Assembly (NCBI RefSeq): GCF_039872765.1
Contig: NZ_JBDPZC010000001.1
Span: 744,001-808,000, forward strand
Length of the DNA stretch: 64,000 bases
DNA from: Roseateles_B flavus
GTDB lineage: Bacteria > Pseudomonadota > Gammaproteobacteria > Burkholderiales > Burkholderiaceae_C
Direction: 5' to 3'
The position numbers and the translations under genes were made by a program. Each line of letters begins with the position of its first letter. Position 1 is the stretch's first letter. Positions 17,006 through 27,364 of the stretch are shown here, one piece after another. Under the pieces are notes generated by a model, which saw only the letters and a program-made list of their open reading frames with translations, was not told the origin of the DNA and searched no databases.

Positions 17006-19939
17006 CTATTGTCCCGTAGCCGGGAGAGGGGGCGGGAGTCCTTCGCTCGCGTATGCCGGAGCGAATGCCGTGGCCCCGACGTGCAGCGGCGCTTCCCCCT
17101 CGGTGGGGCGCAGCGGCGCCTGGCGGGGCAGGTCCAGGATGAAGCAGGTGCCCTGGCCCGGGCTGCTCTGCACGCGCAGCCGACCGCCGAAGAGCTGCTC
17201 GACGATGTTGTAGCTGATGGACAGGCCCAGTCCCGTGCCCCCACGGCCGAGCTTGGTGGTGAAGAAGGGCTCGAAGACCCGGTGCAGCAGCTCGGGGGCG
17301 ATGCCCTGGCCGTCGTCGGCGAATTCCAGCGCCAGCCAGCCAGAGTCGGTGCTGCGCGCGCGGATCGTCATCACACCTTCGCGGGAGCTGTCCTCGAAGG
17401 CATGGAGCAGGGCATTGTTGATGAAGTTGCTGAGCACCTGGCCCAGGGGGCCGGGGTAGGCGTCGATCTCCAGCCCGGGCGGGATGTCGATCTCCACGCG
17501 ATGGCCCGCCTTGCGCACCACGCCCATCATCGTGGCGACGACGTCCGTGACGGTGAGGGCCAGGTCGAACACGCGCCGCTGCTCGCTGGTGCGGTCCACG
17601 GCCACCTGCTTGAAGCTGGCCACGAGACCGGCCGCCGTCTGCAGGCCGCGGTGGATCAGCTGCGCCGCCTGCCGTGCGTCGTCGAGGTAGCGAACCAGGC
17701 TGCTGCGGCGCAGGGCGTTGGCGCTCATGGCGGCCTCGATCTCGTCGGTCTTGTTCTGCAGCGTGCCCGCCATCAGCAGGGAATTGCCGATGGGCGTGTT
17801 GAGCTCATGGGCCACGCCCGCCACCAGGGCGCCCAGCGCCGCCAGCTTCTCCTGGGCGGCCAGCTGCTTCTGCGCGTCACCGAGGTCGCTGTAGGCTCGG
17901 GCGTTGTCCAGAGCGATGGCGGTGTAGGCGCTGAGCGTGCGGAACACCAGTCGCTCCATCTCGCCGTAGGCATTCTGCAGCGGCGACTGGATGGTCATCA
18001 CGCCCAGCACGCGGTCCCCCACGGTCAGCGGCGCGAAGAGCGCGCTGAGGGTGCGCATGGTGCCGGGCACCTGGCTGGGGTCGGACCCGTCCGGAGCCAG
18101 GGCCACCAGCAGCTCGCGGCGCTCGCGCAGCGCGCGAGCCGCGTTGCTCTCCTCGGCATCGAGCCTGATGCGGTGGGGCGGCAGGTGCTGGCCGTGCTCC
18201 ACGTCGAAGACCGAGCTCATGGTGAGCCCGTCGGCGTCGATCAGGTAGACGGCGATGCTGCGCGCATCCAGCAGGGCATGGACATGGCGCTCTAGCACCG
18301 CGAACACCGAGGGCGCGTCCAGCTTGGTGGTGATCTCCTGGCCGATGGCCCCCAGGCGCGCCAGCGTGCCGCTGGTCTGCTGAGCCATCTCCGCCCGCTG
18401 AGCCTCTGCATGGGCCAGGGCGCGGTGGTGGGCGGACTCTGCCCGCTCGCTTTCCGTCATGTAGCGCAGCTGCATGGCGAGCATGCGCCCGGTGACGTCC
18501 TGGCCATGCATGCGCTCGCGCAGCGCGCCGGCCCGCACGGCCGCCTGGTAGGCCGCCTCGAAACGGCCCAGGTCGGCATTGGTCTGGGCCTGCAGGTCCA
18601 GCAGCTCGATCGGCGGAGCGTAGTGCTGGATGCCGGAGGCGGCGGCCAGGGCCTGGTCCAGGTGCCCGGCGGCCTGCACCAGCTGCCCGGCATCCGGCTG
18701 CTGGCGGTGGCGCTCCCGCGCGATCTGGGCCAGGACCATGTGGGCCATGACCTGGAGGTCGCCGACCTGCGCGTGGCGCGCGTCGTCCAGGCCGGACTGG
18801 GCGACCTGCTGGGCTTCGTCCAGCCGGCTCAGGCGCATCAGGGCCAGGGCGCGGCTGCGGCGCAGGTCCATGGCCAGGTCCCGGGACTCGGCGCGGGACT
18901 CCAGCGCATCCAGGCGCTCCAGCGCTTCGGTGTACTGCTGCTGGTCGAGCGCGAGTTCGGCCCGGTAGCGCAGTGAGATCGCGTAATAGCGGGAGGCCTG
19001 CAGCGGCCGCAGGGTCTGCTCGGCTTCGTCCAGTCGCTGCCGGGCCAGGTCCAGCCGGCCCAGGTGACGCAGCGCCTCGCCCACCTGGCTCTGGCAACTG
19101 CCGACGGCGCTGGGCCAGCCCGTGGGCAGGGCCAGGTCCAGTCCGCGCTGCACCCACTCCAGGGCGGCGTCATGGTCATTGAGGCTGGTGAAGGCGTTGC
19201 CGATATTGCCGGCCGCGATGATGGCCAGGTGCAGTTGCCCGCTGGACAGGGCCAGCTGGTGGCAGCGCACATAGGCCTCGATGGCCTGGGCGTAGTCGCT
19301 GCGCCGAAAGGCGCGGGTCGCCCGCAACTGCTGCAGCGCCGCCTGCACATAGGCAGGACCGTCGGAGGCCTGCTGCAGCCGTGCGTCGATGTCTGGTTCG
19401 GGCTCCTGTCCGCGCAGGACCTGCAGGCGTGCCAGCACGGCGCGGTAGTAGGTTTCGCGCGCCTGATCGCCGGCCTGCCGCGCCCACTCGGCGGCTCGGC
19501 GCAGGCACTGGTCGCGTTCGGCGAAGTTGCCCGTGCCGGTGGCGATGCCGGCCTGCACGCCCTGCAGGTCCGCCGCCAGAACGAGGCTGGGTGCGTCCTG
19601 CTCCGGCAAGCTTGCCAGCAGCGCCGAGGCTTCCGGAAGGCGGGCCTGCAGGCGCAGCAGGTCGGCCTGGGTCAGTCGGGCAAGCCAGTGCTCCTGCAGG
19701 CTCAGGGCTTTCCCGCTCCTCTCGCTTTCCCGCGTGGCGATGGCAAGACAGTCCTGGGCCTGGTGGCTGTCTCGCTCCCGCAACTGCCAGGCCAGGTGGA
19801 TGCAAGAAGACGTTTCAGTGGGCAGCAGATGCAAGACGCCCTGGGCATACCAGGGCTGCAAGGCATCGTCTGTGTCGTACAGGGCGTCGAACTCACCGGG
19901 CATGACACGCGGGACCTGTGGGCTGCGAAAGACCTGCAT
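17006..19939 (-). CDS. TPR-GAF sensor histidine kinase
   Basis: 977 aa. Residues 1-500 are an all-helical repeat region of TPR type (many AxxxGN/AxxxLxxA units), followed by a coiled coil, a GAF domain (about 530-690) and a kinase core. The kinase core has an H-box GVAHELNTPIGN (His near 711), an N-box NFINNALLHAF, a G1 box DDGQGIAPE and a G2 box GRGGTGLGLSIS. There are no transmembrane segments and no receiver domain, so it is a cytosolic sensor whose partner is encoded elsewhere. The ATG at 19939 was chosen because CAGGCAAG precedes it; a GTG at 19954 would add five residues. Confidence 0.88.
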   Translation of the reverse strand: MQVFRSPQVPRVMPGEFDALYDTDDALQPWYAQGVLHLLPTETSSCIHLAWQLRERDSHQAQDCLAIATRESERSGKALSLQEHWLARLTQADLLRLQARLPEASALLASLPEQDAPSLVLAADLQGVQAGIATGTGNFAERDQCLRRAAEWARQAGDQARETYYRAVLARLQVLRGQEPEPDIDARLQQASDGPAYVQAALQQLRATRAFRRSDYAQAIEAYVRCHQLALSSGQLHLAIIAAGNIGNAFTSLNDHDAALEWVQRGLDLALPTGWPSAVGSCQSQVGEALRHLGRLDLARQRLDEAEQTLRPLQASRYYAISLRYRAELALDQQQYTEALERLDALESRAESRDLAMDLRRSRALALMRLSRLDEAQQVAQSGLDDARHAQVGDLQVMAHMVLAQIARERHRQQPDAGQLVQAAGHLDQALAAASGIQHYAPPIELLDLQAQTNADLGRFEAAYQAAVRAGALRERMHGQDVTGRMLAMQLRYMTESERAESAHHRALAHAEAQRAEMAQQTSGTLARLGAIGQEITTKLDAPSVFAVLERHVHALLDARSIAVYLIDADGLTMSSVFDVEHGQHLPPHRIRLDAEESNAARALRERRELLVALAPDGSDPSQVPGTMRTLSALFAPLTVGDRVLGVMTIQSPLQNAYGEMERLVFRTLSAYTAIALDNARAYSDLGDAQKQLAAQEKLAALGALVAGVAHELNTPIGNSLLMAGTLQNKTDEIEAAMSANALRRSSLVRYLDDARQAAQLIHRGLQTAAGLVASFKQVAVDRTSEQRRVFDLALTVTDVVATMMGVVRKAGHRVEIDIPPGLEIDAYPGPLGQVLSNFINNALLHAFEDSSREGVMTIRARSTDSGWLALEFADDGQGIAPELLHRVFEPFFTTKLGRGGTGLGLSISYNIVEQLFGGRLRVQSSPGQGTCFILDLPRQAPLRPTEGEAPLHVGATAFAPAYASEGLPPPLPATGQ

Positions 19940-22217
<2,278 letters not shown>

Positions 22218-22242
22218 TCGGTCACGATCCCTACGCGGAATG

Positions 22243-22272
22243 AAAACGCCGGGCAGCCGCCCGGCGTTTTTT
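22243..22272 (+). terminator. Intrinsic terminator after M4 protease
   Basis: A 12-base stem (AAAACGCCGGGC / GCCCGGCGTTTT) with an AGCC loop and T-run, 25 bp after the stop codon. Confidence 0.9.
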
Positions 22273-22294
22273 CTTGGCCCGCGAGACCAGCGAA

Positions 22295-22310
22295 GGCAAG
22301 ACCTGACCCC
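22295..22310 (+). repeat. Dispersed repeat copy GGCAAGACCTGACCCC
   Basis: This is an intergenic copy of a 16-base motif that recurs at 25856, 40314 (two inverted copies), 45668 and, with changes, at 31501, 37623, 49303 and 50930. It lies between the two terminators of the convergent protease and tonB-like genes. Confidence 0.6.
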
Positions 22311-22336
22311 GGCGCCGACGCCAGCCAGCCGCCCAT

Positions 22337-22366
22337 GAAAAAGGCCCTCGATCGCTCGAGGGCCTT
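22337..22366 (-). terminator. Intrinsic terminator after TonB-domain gene
   Basis: Read on the minus strand, a 10-bp stem (AAGGCCCTCG / CGAGGGCCTT) with a 6-base region at the turn is followed by a T-run. It lies 25 bp after the stop at 22391. Confidence 0.88.
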
Positions 22367-22390
22367 CGTACTTGCAGCGCCTGGGAGGGC

Positions 22391-22726
22391 TCAGTCGTCG
22401 TTCTTGAAGACCAGCTTCACTTCGTGCGTCTGCTTCTCGCCGCCGGCCTCGAAGCGCCAGTCCATCAGGGCCGTGGTCACGGCGCGGTCGAAGACACGGC
22501 GCGGCTCGGCTTCGATGATGTCCACGCCGGACACCTTGCCATCGGCCTCGATGCTCAGCTTGGCCTTGACGGTGCCGGCGCTGATGCCCTTCTGGGCGGC
22601 TTCACGCGGGAACTCCGGTGCAACCTTCTTGATCAGCTTGGGCGAGGCCTGGGCGCCGATGGCGAGCAGCAGGGCGGCGACGGCCGGCAGGAACTTGGCG
22701 CTGAGGGACAGGGTGTTCTTCTTCAT
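22391..22726 (-). CDS. TonB C-terminal domain protein, stand-alone
   Basis: 111 aa. Residues 1-28 look like a signal peptide (hydrophobic core PAVAALLLAIGAQAS). The rest is a TonB C-terminal domain (PEFPREAAQKGISAGTVKAKLSIEADGKVSGVDIIEAEPRRVFDRA..., here split by features: PEFPREA, GTVKAKLSIEADGKV, ALMDWRFEAG). It lacks the Pro-rich spacer and the SxxxH-type ExbB-interacting anchor of true TonB, so it is probably a periplasmic accessory and not an energy transducer. It sits downstream of a chemoreceptor gene on the same strand, 44 bp away, and has its own terminator. Confidence 0.82.
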   Translation of the reverse strand: MKKNTLSLSAKFLPAVAALLLAIGAQASPKLIKKVAPEFPREAAQKGISAGTVKAKLSIEADGKVSGVDIIEAEPRRVFDRAVTTALMDWRFEAGGEKQTHEVKLVFKNDD

Positions 22727-22770
22727 GTGAGTCTCTGGAGTGCTACTACGGGAAAAGGGGACAGGCGGGT

Positions 22771-24315
22771 TCAGGCGCGGAAGAATCCGACCGCGCTGAG
22801 CAGGCGGCTGGAGCTGTCGCGCAGGGCTTCGGTGGAGCGGCTGAGTTCCTCGACCAGGGTGGAGTTCTGCTGCGTGGCGCGGTCCAGCTCGTTCATGGCG
22901 CCGTTCACCACGCCCACGCCGCTGGCCTGCTCCTGGGCCGAATGCGAGATCTCCTCGATCAGCTGGCCCATGTTGTTGACTTCGTCGACCACGCTGCGGA
23001 TGGTCGCGCCGGCGTTGTTGACCAGGGCCGTGCCGTTTTCCACCTTGACGGAGGATTCCTGGATGAGCACCTTGATCTCCTTGGCGGCCTGCGCGCTGCG
23101 CGAGGCCAGGGCGCGGACCTCCGAAGCCACGACGGCAAAGCCCTTGCCGTGGTCGCCCGCACGCGCGGCCTCCACCGCCGCGTTCAGGGCGAGGATGTTG
23201 GTCTGGAAGGCGATGCCGTCGATCACGCCGATGATGTCGCCGATCTTGCGCGAGCTGGTGCTGATCTCTTCCATGGTGGACACCACCTGGGCCACCACCT
23301 GGCCGCCGGCCGAGGCCGACTGGCGGGCCTTGCCGGCGATGCCGGCGGCCTTGCGCGTCAGTTCGCTGGCGCCGGTGAGGTTGGCGGCGATCTGCTCGAC
23401 AGAGGCCGCCGTGTTCTGCAGGCTGGCCGCCGAACGCGCGGTGCGGTCCGAGAGGTTGCCATTGCTGTTGGCGATGGCGCTGGAGTTCTGCGCCACCTCG
23501 CCGGCGGCATCGGACACGCTGCTCACCACGCCGGACAGCGCTTCCTGCATGTCCTGCATGGCCTGCAGCATCTGGCCCAGCTCATCGCGGCCGCTGGCCT
23601 GGATGCGGTAGGACAGGTCGCCCGAGCTGATGGCCTGCGCGGCGTCCTTGGCCTGGCGCGCCGGCACGATGATGGAGCGCGAGATGGCCACGCCACCGCC
23701 GCCGCCCACCAGCACCGCCACCACGACCAGGCCCAGGGTGATGGCCACCGAGCGGCTGGCCAGCGCGGAGCCGGACTCCGCCAGCGAGCGGGCGCTCTCG
23801 AACTTGGCCTCGACCAGGCTCTTCAGGCCTTCCTGGTAGGCCTGCTGGGCCGGGCGCACGTCGGTGATCAGGCTTTCGCGGGCCTCGTCGGGGCTGCCGT
23901 CGGCCTGCACTTTGAGGAACTTGCTCACGGAGGCCAGGAAGCGCGCCTGGCGTTCCTTGACCTGGGCGACGATGTCGCGCTCCTTGTCGTCGTCGACCTG
24001 GGCCTGCAGCTCGCCGAGGTGCGTCTCCAGGTTCTGCATGGCGCCGTCGATGGCCGCCTTCTGCTTCTTGATCTGGCGGGCCTCGTCCAGCAGCAGCAGG
24101 TCGCGCGAGGCGCGGGCGATGATGTTGACGTCACTCTCCAGCGCATTGGCGGCGGCGATCTTGACCAGGCTGGAGTTGGCCGTGCGGTCCAGGTCCTTGG
24201 CGAGGTGGTTGGCATTGGCCGCACCGTAGGCGCCAATGGCCATGAGCAGCAGGATCAGCAGCGCGTAGCTCACGGCCAGACGCTGGCCGATGCGCAGATG
24301 GGACAGGAATTGCAT
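22771..24315 (-). CDS. Methyl-accepting chemotaxis protein, four-helix-bundle type
   Basis: 514 aa. TM1 (about 11-31) is followed by a periplasmic four-helix-bundle sensor (about 32-190), TM2 (about 190-212, [22 protein letters not shown]), HAMP, and a signalling domain with the conserved tip [38 protein letters not shown]. There is no C-terminal CheR/CheB-tethering pentapeptide (the end is VGFFRA). The ligand is unknown. The start at 24315 has GAGGT upstream. It is separated by 304 bp from the cytochrome gene and does not appear to belong to a che operon. Confidence 0.93.
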   Translation of the reverse strand: MQFLSHLRIGQRLAVSYALLILLLMAIGAYGAANANHLAKDLDRTANSSLVKIAAANALESDVNIIARASRDLLLLDEARQIKKQKAAIDGAMQNLETHLGELQAQVDDDKERDIVAQVKERQARFLASVSKFLKVQADGSPDEARESLITDVRPAQQAYQEGLKSLVEAKFESARSLAESGSALASRSVAITLGLVVVAVLVGGGGGVAISRSIIVPARQAKDAAQAISSGDLSYRIQASGRDELGQMLQAMQDMQEALSGVVSSVSDAAGEVAQNSSAIANSNGNLSDRTARSAASLQNTAASVEQIAANLTGASELTRKAAGIAGKARQSASAGGQVVAQVVSTMEEISTSSRKIGDIIGVIDGIAFQTNILALNAAVEAARAGDHGKGFAVVASEVRALASRSAQAAKEIKVLIQESSVKVENGTALVNNAGATIRSVVDEVNNMGQLIEEISHSAQEQASGVGVVNGAMNELDRATQQNSTLVEELSRSTEALRDSSSRLLSAVGFFRA

Positions 24316-24619
24316 CAGGTGACCTCAGAAACGTCGATTCGGACCGGGCTGCGCATGCAAGGCGCCAGACATCTCGGCGCCAGAAGCGGTCCCGGCGCGG
24401 GCAGGCGCCCGGCCTGGGAACCCGCCTGGCATGGCAGCGAACCCGGTCGCCGCTTCCGGACCCCTGCTCGACGGAGGGGCCGGAAAAACGGCAGCGCGAA
24501 GTGTCAGCGCTGGGTCAGTTCTTGGATCATCGCAAGCGGGCGCGGACGTGAACGAATCCGCGCCAAACCGCTGCAATACCACTTCGCCCCTCGGCGCTTC
24601 CGGCCGACCGGGCCGATGC
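24316..24619. other. 304-bp gap with no gene seen
   Basis: This lies upstream of the chemoreceptor and downstream of the cytochrome operon, both on the minus strand. It is GC-rich and holds an unlocated promoter for the chemoreceptor; I found no clear sigma28-type site and no strong terminator. Confidence 0.4.
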
Positions 24620-25924
24620 CTAGGGGTTTGTGCCCATGTCGTTGGTCAGGGCCTGGACCTGCTGGGCACTGAGGGCCCCCGCCTGCTGGCCCCAGCTGTT
24701 GCGCACATGGTTCAGCAGCGCGGCGAGCTGCTCGGCATTGAAGCTGCCGGCAAAGGGCGGCATGCCGAAGGGGTGCGGGTGCTCGGGCGTTGCCGGAGCG
24801 AAGCCGCCCTGCTGCACCAGGCGCAGCAGGTTGACGGGCGAGTCCTGCATCACCAGGCGGCTGCCCTTCAGCGGCGGATAGACGCCCGGCCGCCCCTGGC
24901 CCTGCTCGCCGTGGCAGGACTGACAGTGGGCCTTGTACAGCTCGGCCCCCAGCAGGCCTTGCGCCGCGGGCGCGGGGGAGGGCTCCGGCATGCGCCGGGC
25001 CACCGGCTCGGCAGGCAGGGCCTTCAGGTAGCGGGCCATGGCGGCAAGGTCGTCCGCGCTCAGGTGACGGGTGCTGCCCATGACCACCTCGGCCATGGGC
25101 CCCTGCGCGATGCCCTGCGCCGCGACACCGCTGCGCAGCCAGGCCTCGATCTCGCCCGGGGACCAGGCCTGCACGCCGGCCTCATCCGCGCGGTGCAGGG
25201 ACGGCGCATACCAGCCCAGGCCGCGCAGCAGGCCGCCGTCGAAGCGGTCCAGGGACTGAGGCGCGCCCAGTGCATTGCGGCTGCCGTGGCAGGCGTTGCA
25301 GTGGGCCAGGCCCTGGCTGAGATAGGCCCCGCGGTTCCAGGCAGCGTCCTGGCTGGCGTCGGGGGTGAAGGTGGCCGGGCGAAAGAAGAGGGCCCGCCAT
25401 ACGGCCAGCGCCGGCTGCGTGCCATAGGGCCATCGAAGGGCCGACGGGCGGGACGGTGCCGTCACCGGGGCCTGTGCCTGGAAATGGCTCAGCAGGGCAT
25501 CGCTGTCGGCGCGCGTGAGGAGGGTGTAGCTGGTGTAGGGGAAGGCCGGGCTCAGCAGGCGACCGTCACGGCCGCGGCCTTCGTGCAGGGCGCGCCAGAA
25601 GTCATCCGGCGACCAGCGGCCCAGGCCCGTCTCGGCGTCGGGCGTGAGGTTGCTGCTGTAGACCGTGCCGAAGGGCGTGGGGACGGCGCGCCCGCCGGCC
25701 AGCGGCGCGCCGCCCGGGGCGGTATGGCAAGCGGCGCAGTTGCCCACGCGGGCGAGATAGGCGCCGCGGGCCTGCTGTTCTGCGAGGGGCAGGGCCTGCA
25801 TGGACGCAGTCGGCGCGGGCAGCGGCGCCGGCCGGTTGGCCTGCCATACCCAGAAGGCAAGACCTGACCCCAGCAGTGCCAGTCCCCCCAGCAGCCGGAG
25901 GACCCAGGGCAGGCGGCGCGTCAA
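24620..25924 (-). CDS. Membrane-anchored cytochrome c with three heme motifs
   Basis: 434 aa. An N-terminal hydrophobic anchor (about 5-28, LPWVLRLLGGLALLGSGLAFWVW) is followed by three cytochrome c domains, each with one heme motif: CAACH, CNACH and CQSCH. This matches the three-heme cytochrome subunits of membrane alcohol/gluconate-type dehydrogenases, but no dehydrogenase gene is adjacent. The start is a TTG at 25924 that overlaps the upstream stop (TTGA) and is preceded by GGAGG six bases before; this fits the anchor exactly. A copy of the dispersed 16-base repeat lies inside the anchor codons (25856-25871). It is probably co-transcribed with the diheme cytochrome and yggS. Confidence 0.88.
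   Translation of the reverse strand: MTRRLPWVLRLLGGLALLGSGLAFWVWQANRPAPLPAPTASMQALPLAEQQARGAYLARVGNCAACHTAPGGAPLAGGRAVPTPFGTVYSSNLTPDAETGLGRWSPDDFWRALHEGRGRDGRLLSPAFPYTSYTLLTRADSDALLSHFQAQAPVTAPSRPSALRWPYGTQPALAVWRALFFRPATFTPDASQDAAWNRGAYLSQGLAHCNACHGSRNALGAPQSLDRFDGGLLRGLGWYAPSLHRADEAGVQAWSPGEIEAWLRSGVAAQGIAQGPMAEVVMGSTRHLSADDLAAMARYLKALPAEPVARRMPEPSPAPAAQGLLGAELYKAHCQSCHGEQGQGRPGVYPPLKGSRLVMQDSPVNLLRLVQQGGFAPATPEHPHPFGMPPFAGSFNAEQLAALLNHVRNSWGQQAGALSAQQVQALTNDMGTNP
25856..25871 (+). repeat. Dispersed repeat copy inside cytochrome gene
   Basis: An exact GGCAAGACCTGACCCC, here within the membrane-anchor codons of the three-heme cytochrome, where it encodes part of GSGLAF on the minus strand. 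Confidence 0.55.
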
Positions 25925-26640
25925 GGCAGGCCTCCGCACTGCAGGGGCAGCTTCTCGTCCGAGGCGGGGGCGGGCTTGGCGCCGGTGGGCACGGCCTGCG
26001 CGGACAGCCAGTCGGCCACGGCGCGGATGTCTTCCGGATCGAGCCGGCGGGCGATGTCCGCCATGCAGTCGGGCGTTCGTGAGCGGCGCTCGCCCTGGCG
26101 CCAGGCGGCGAGCTGGGCCAGGAGGTAGTCCCGTGGAAGGCCCAGCAGGCCGGGCACGCCGGGCTGGCGGCCCAGCAGGGCCTCGCCGTGGCATTGCTGG
26201 CAGGCCGGCAGCTTGCGCTGCGCATGGCCTTGGCGGACGAGCGTCTGGGCCCGCAGCTGGTCCGCCGGGGCCATGGCTGGCGGCTGGGGCGGCGGGTAGG
26301 GCAGGTCAAGGCTGGCGAAATGGGTGGCGATGGCCTGCAGGTAGTCGTCGCTGAGCGGCGCCAGCAGGGTGTTCATGGGGCCGTACTGCCGCCGGCCTTC
26401 GCGAAAGCTCAGCAGCTGCTGGTAGAGGTAGCCGGCCGGCTTGCCCGCCAGCCGCGGGTAGTAGCCGTCACGCCCTGCACGACCCTGGGGGCCGTGGCAG
26501 CCGGTGCAGGCCAGCAGGCGCTGGGCCATGCTGTCCTCGAACGGAGGCGGAGTCTGTGCCTGGGCGGCGGAGGCCAGCAGGGCCAGCGCCGCCAGCGCCG
26601 GGCGCCATCGCGCCGTCCAGGGGCGTGCCGTGGTCCGCAT
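25921..26640 (-). CDS. Diheme cytochrome c (c4-like)
   Basis: 239 aa. A signal peptide (about 1-32, ending AAQAQ) is followed by two cytochrome c domains with heme motifs CTGCH and CQQCH and downstream Met-containing segments (YGPMNTLL, PDCMADIA). It is a periplasmic electron carrier. The ATG shares one base with the yggS stop (TGATG), and its own stop overlaps the TTG start of the next cytochrome gene, so the three genes are translationally coupled. Which terminal oxidase or dehydrogenase it serves cannot be told from here. Confidence 0.88.
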   Translation of the reverse strand: MRTTARPWTARWRPALAALALLASAAQAQTPPPFEDSMAQRLLACTGCHGPQGRAGRDGYYPRLAGKPAGYLYQQLLSFREGRRQYGPMNTLLAPLSDDYLQAIATHFASLDLPYPPPQPPAMAPADQLRAQTLVRQGHAQRKLPACQQCHGEALLGRQPGVPGLLGLPRDYLLAQLAAWRQGERRSRTPDCMADIARRLDPEDIRAVADWLSAQAVPTGAKPAPASDEKLPLQCGGLP

Positions 26641-27338
26641 CAGATCGGGGCCGGCCGCGAGCCGAAGATGGCCGAGCCCACGCGCACCAGGGTCGCGCCC
26701 TCCAGCACGGCGGCTTCCAGGTCGGCGCTCATGCCCATGCTGAGGGTGTCCATGTCCAGGCCCTGGCCCTGCAGCCGGCGCAGCAGCTCGGCCAGCTGCC
26801 GATGGGGCCGGCGCTGGGCCTCGAGGTCGCCGGCGGGCTCCGGGATGGCCATCAGGCCACGCAGCCGCAGGCGCGGCAGCTGGGCGATCTGCGCGGCCAG
26901 GGCGGGCACCTCCTCGGGCCTCAGGCCGCTCTTGCTGGCCTCGCCGCTGATGTTGACCTGCAGGCAGACCTGCAGCGGCGCCAGGCCCTCGGGGCGCTGC
27001 TCCGAGAGGCGCTGAGCGATCTTGAGCCGGTCCACCGTGTGCACCCAGTCGAAGGACTCGGCCACCACGCGGGTCTTGTTGCTCTGCAGGGGACCGATCA
27101 GGTGCCACTCGATGCCAGCACGCAGGTCCGCCAGCGCGGCGATCTTGTCCAGGGCCTCCTGCACGTAGTTCTCGCCGAAGGCCCGCTCGCCGGCCGCATG
27201 GGCCTCGCGCACGGCGGCCGCGTCAAAGGTCTTGCTGACCACCAGCAGGCGGACGGCCGACGGGGGCCTTGCCCCATCCGTGCAGGCTTTGGCAAGCCGG
27301 CGGTGCACTTCTTGAATGTTCTCTTTGATCGTCGCCAT
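26640..27338 (-). CDS. yggS: YggS family pyridoxal-phosphate homeostasis protein
   Basis: 232 aa. It is a PLP-binding single-domain TIM barrel of the PROSC/YggS family, which buffers PLP and affects amino acid and vitamin B6 balance; no enzyme activity is established. The PLP lysine is Lys36 in LLVVSKTF, followed by FGENYVQEA, WHLIGPLQSNK and GLMAIPEP motifs typical of the family. The start at 27338 is only 26 bp from the divergent pilT start, so the promoters of the two genes must reach into each other. This divergent yggS/pilT arrangement is common in betaproteobacteria and pseudomonads. Confidence 0.95.
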   Translation of the reverse strand: MATIKENIQEVHRRLAKACTDGARPPSAVRLLVVSKTFDAAAVREAHAAGERAFGENYVQEALDKIAALADLRAGIEWHLIGPLQSNKTRVVAESFDWVHTVDRLKIAQRLSEQRPEGLAPLQVCLQVNISGEASKSGLRPEEVPALAAQIAQLPRLRLRGLMAIPEPAGDLEAQRRPHRQLAELLRRLQGQGLDMDTLSMGMSADLEAAVLEGATLVRVGSAIFGSRPAPI

Positions 27339-27341
27339 AAT
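27312..27341 (+). promoter_or_regulatory. Probable pilT promoter inside the 5' end of yggS
   Basis: TTGAAT at 27312-27317 and CATAAT at 27336-27341, spacing 18 bp. Transcription would start near 27348, 17 bases before the pilT ATG. The -35 lies in the first yggS codons. Confidence 0.5.
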
Positions 27342-27364
27342 GGCCTACGCTTATCGCCCACACC

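Noticed and set aside
25924..26194. N-terminal extension of the triheme cytochrome upstream of the TTG start
   Set aside because: The extension overlaps the diheme cytochrome coding sequence and is Arg/Pro-rich without motifs, whereas the TTG has a strong ribosome site directly before the membrane anchor.
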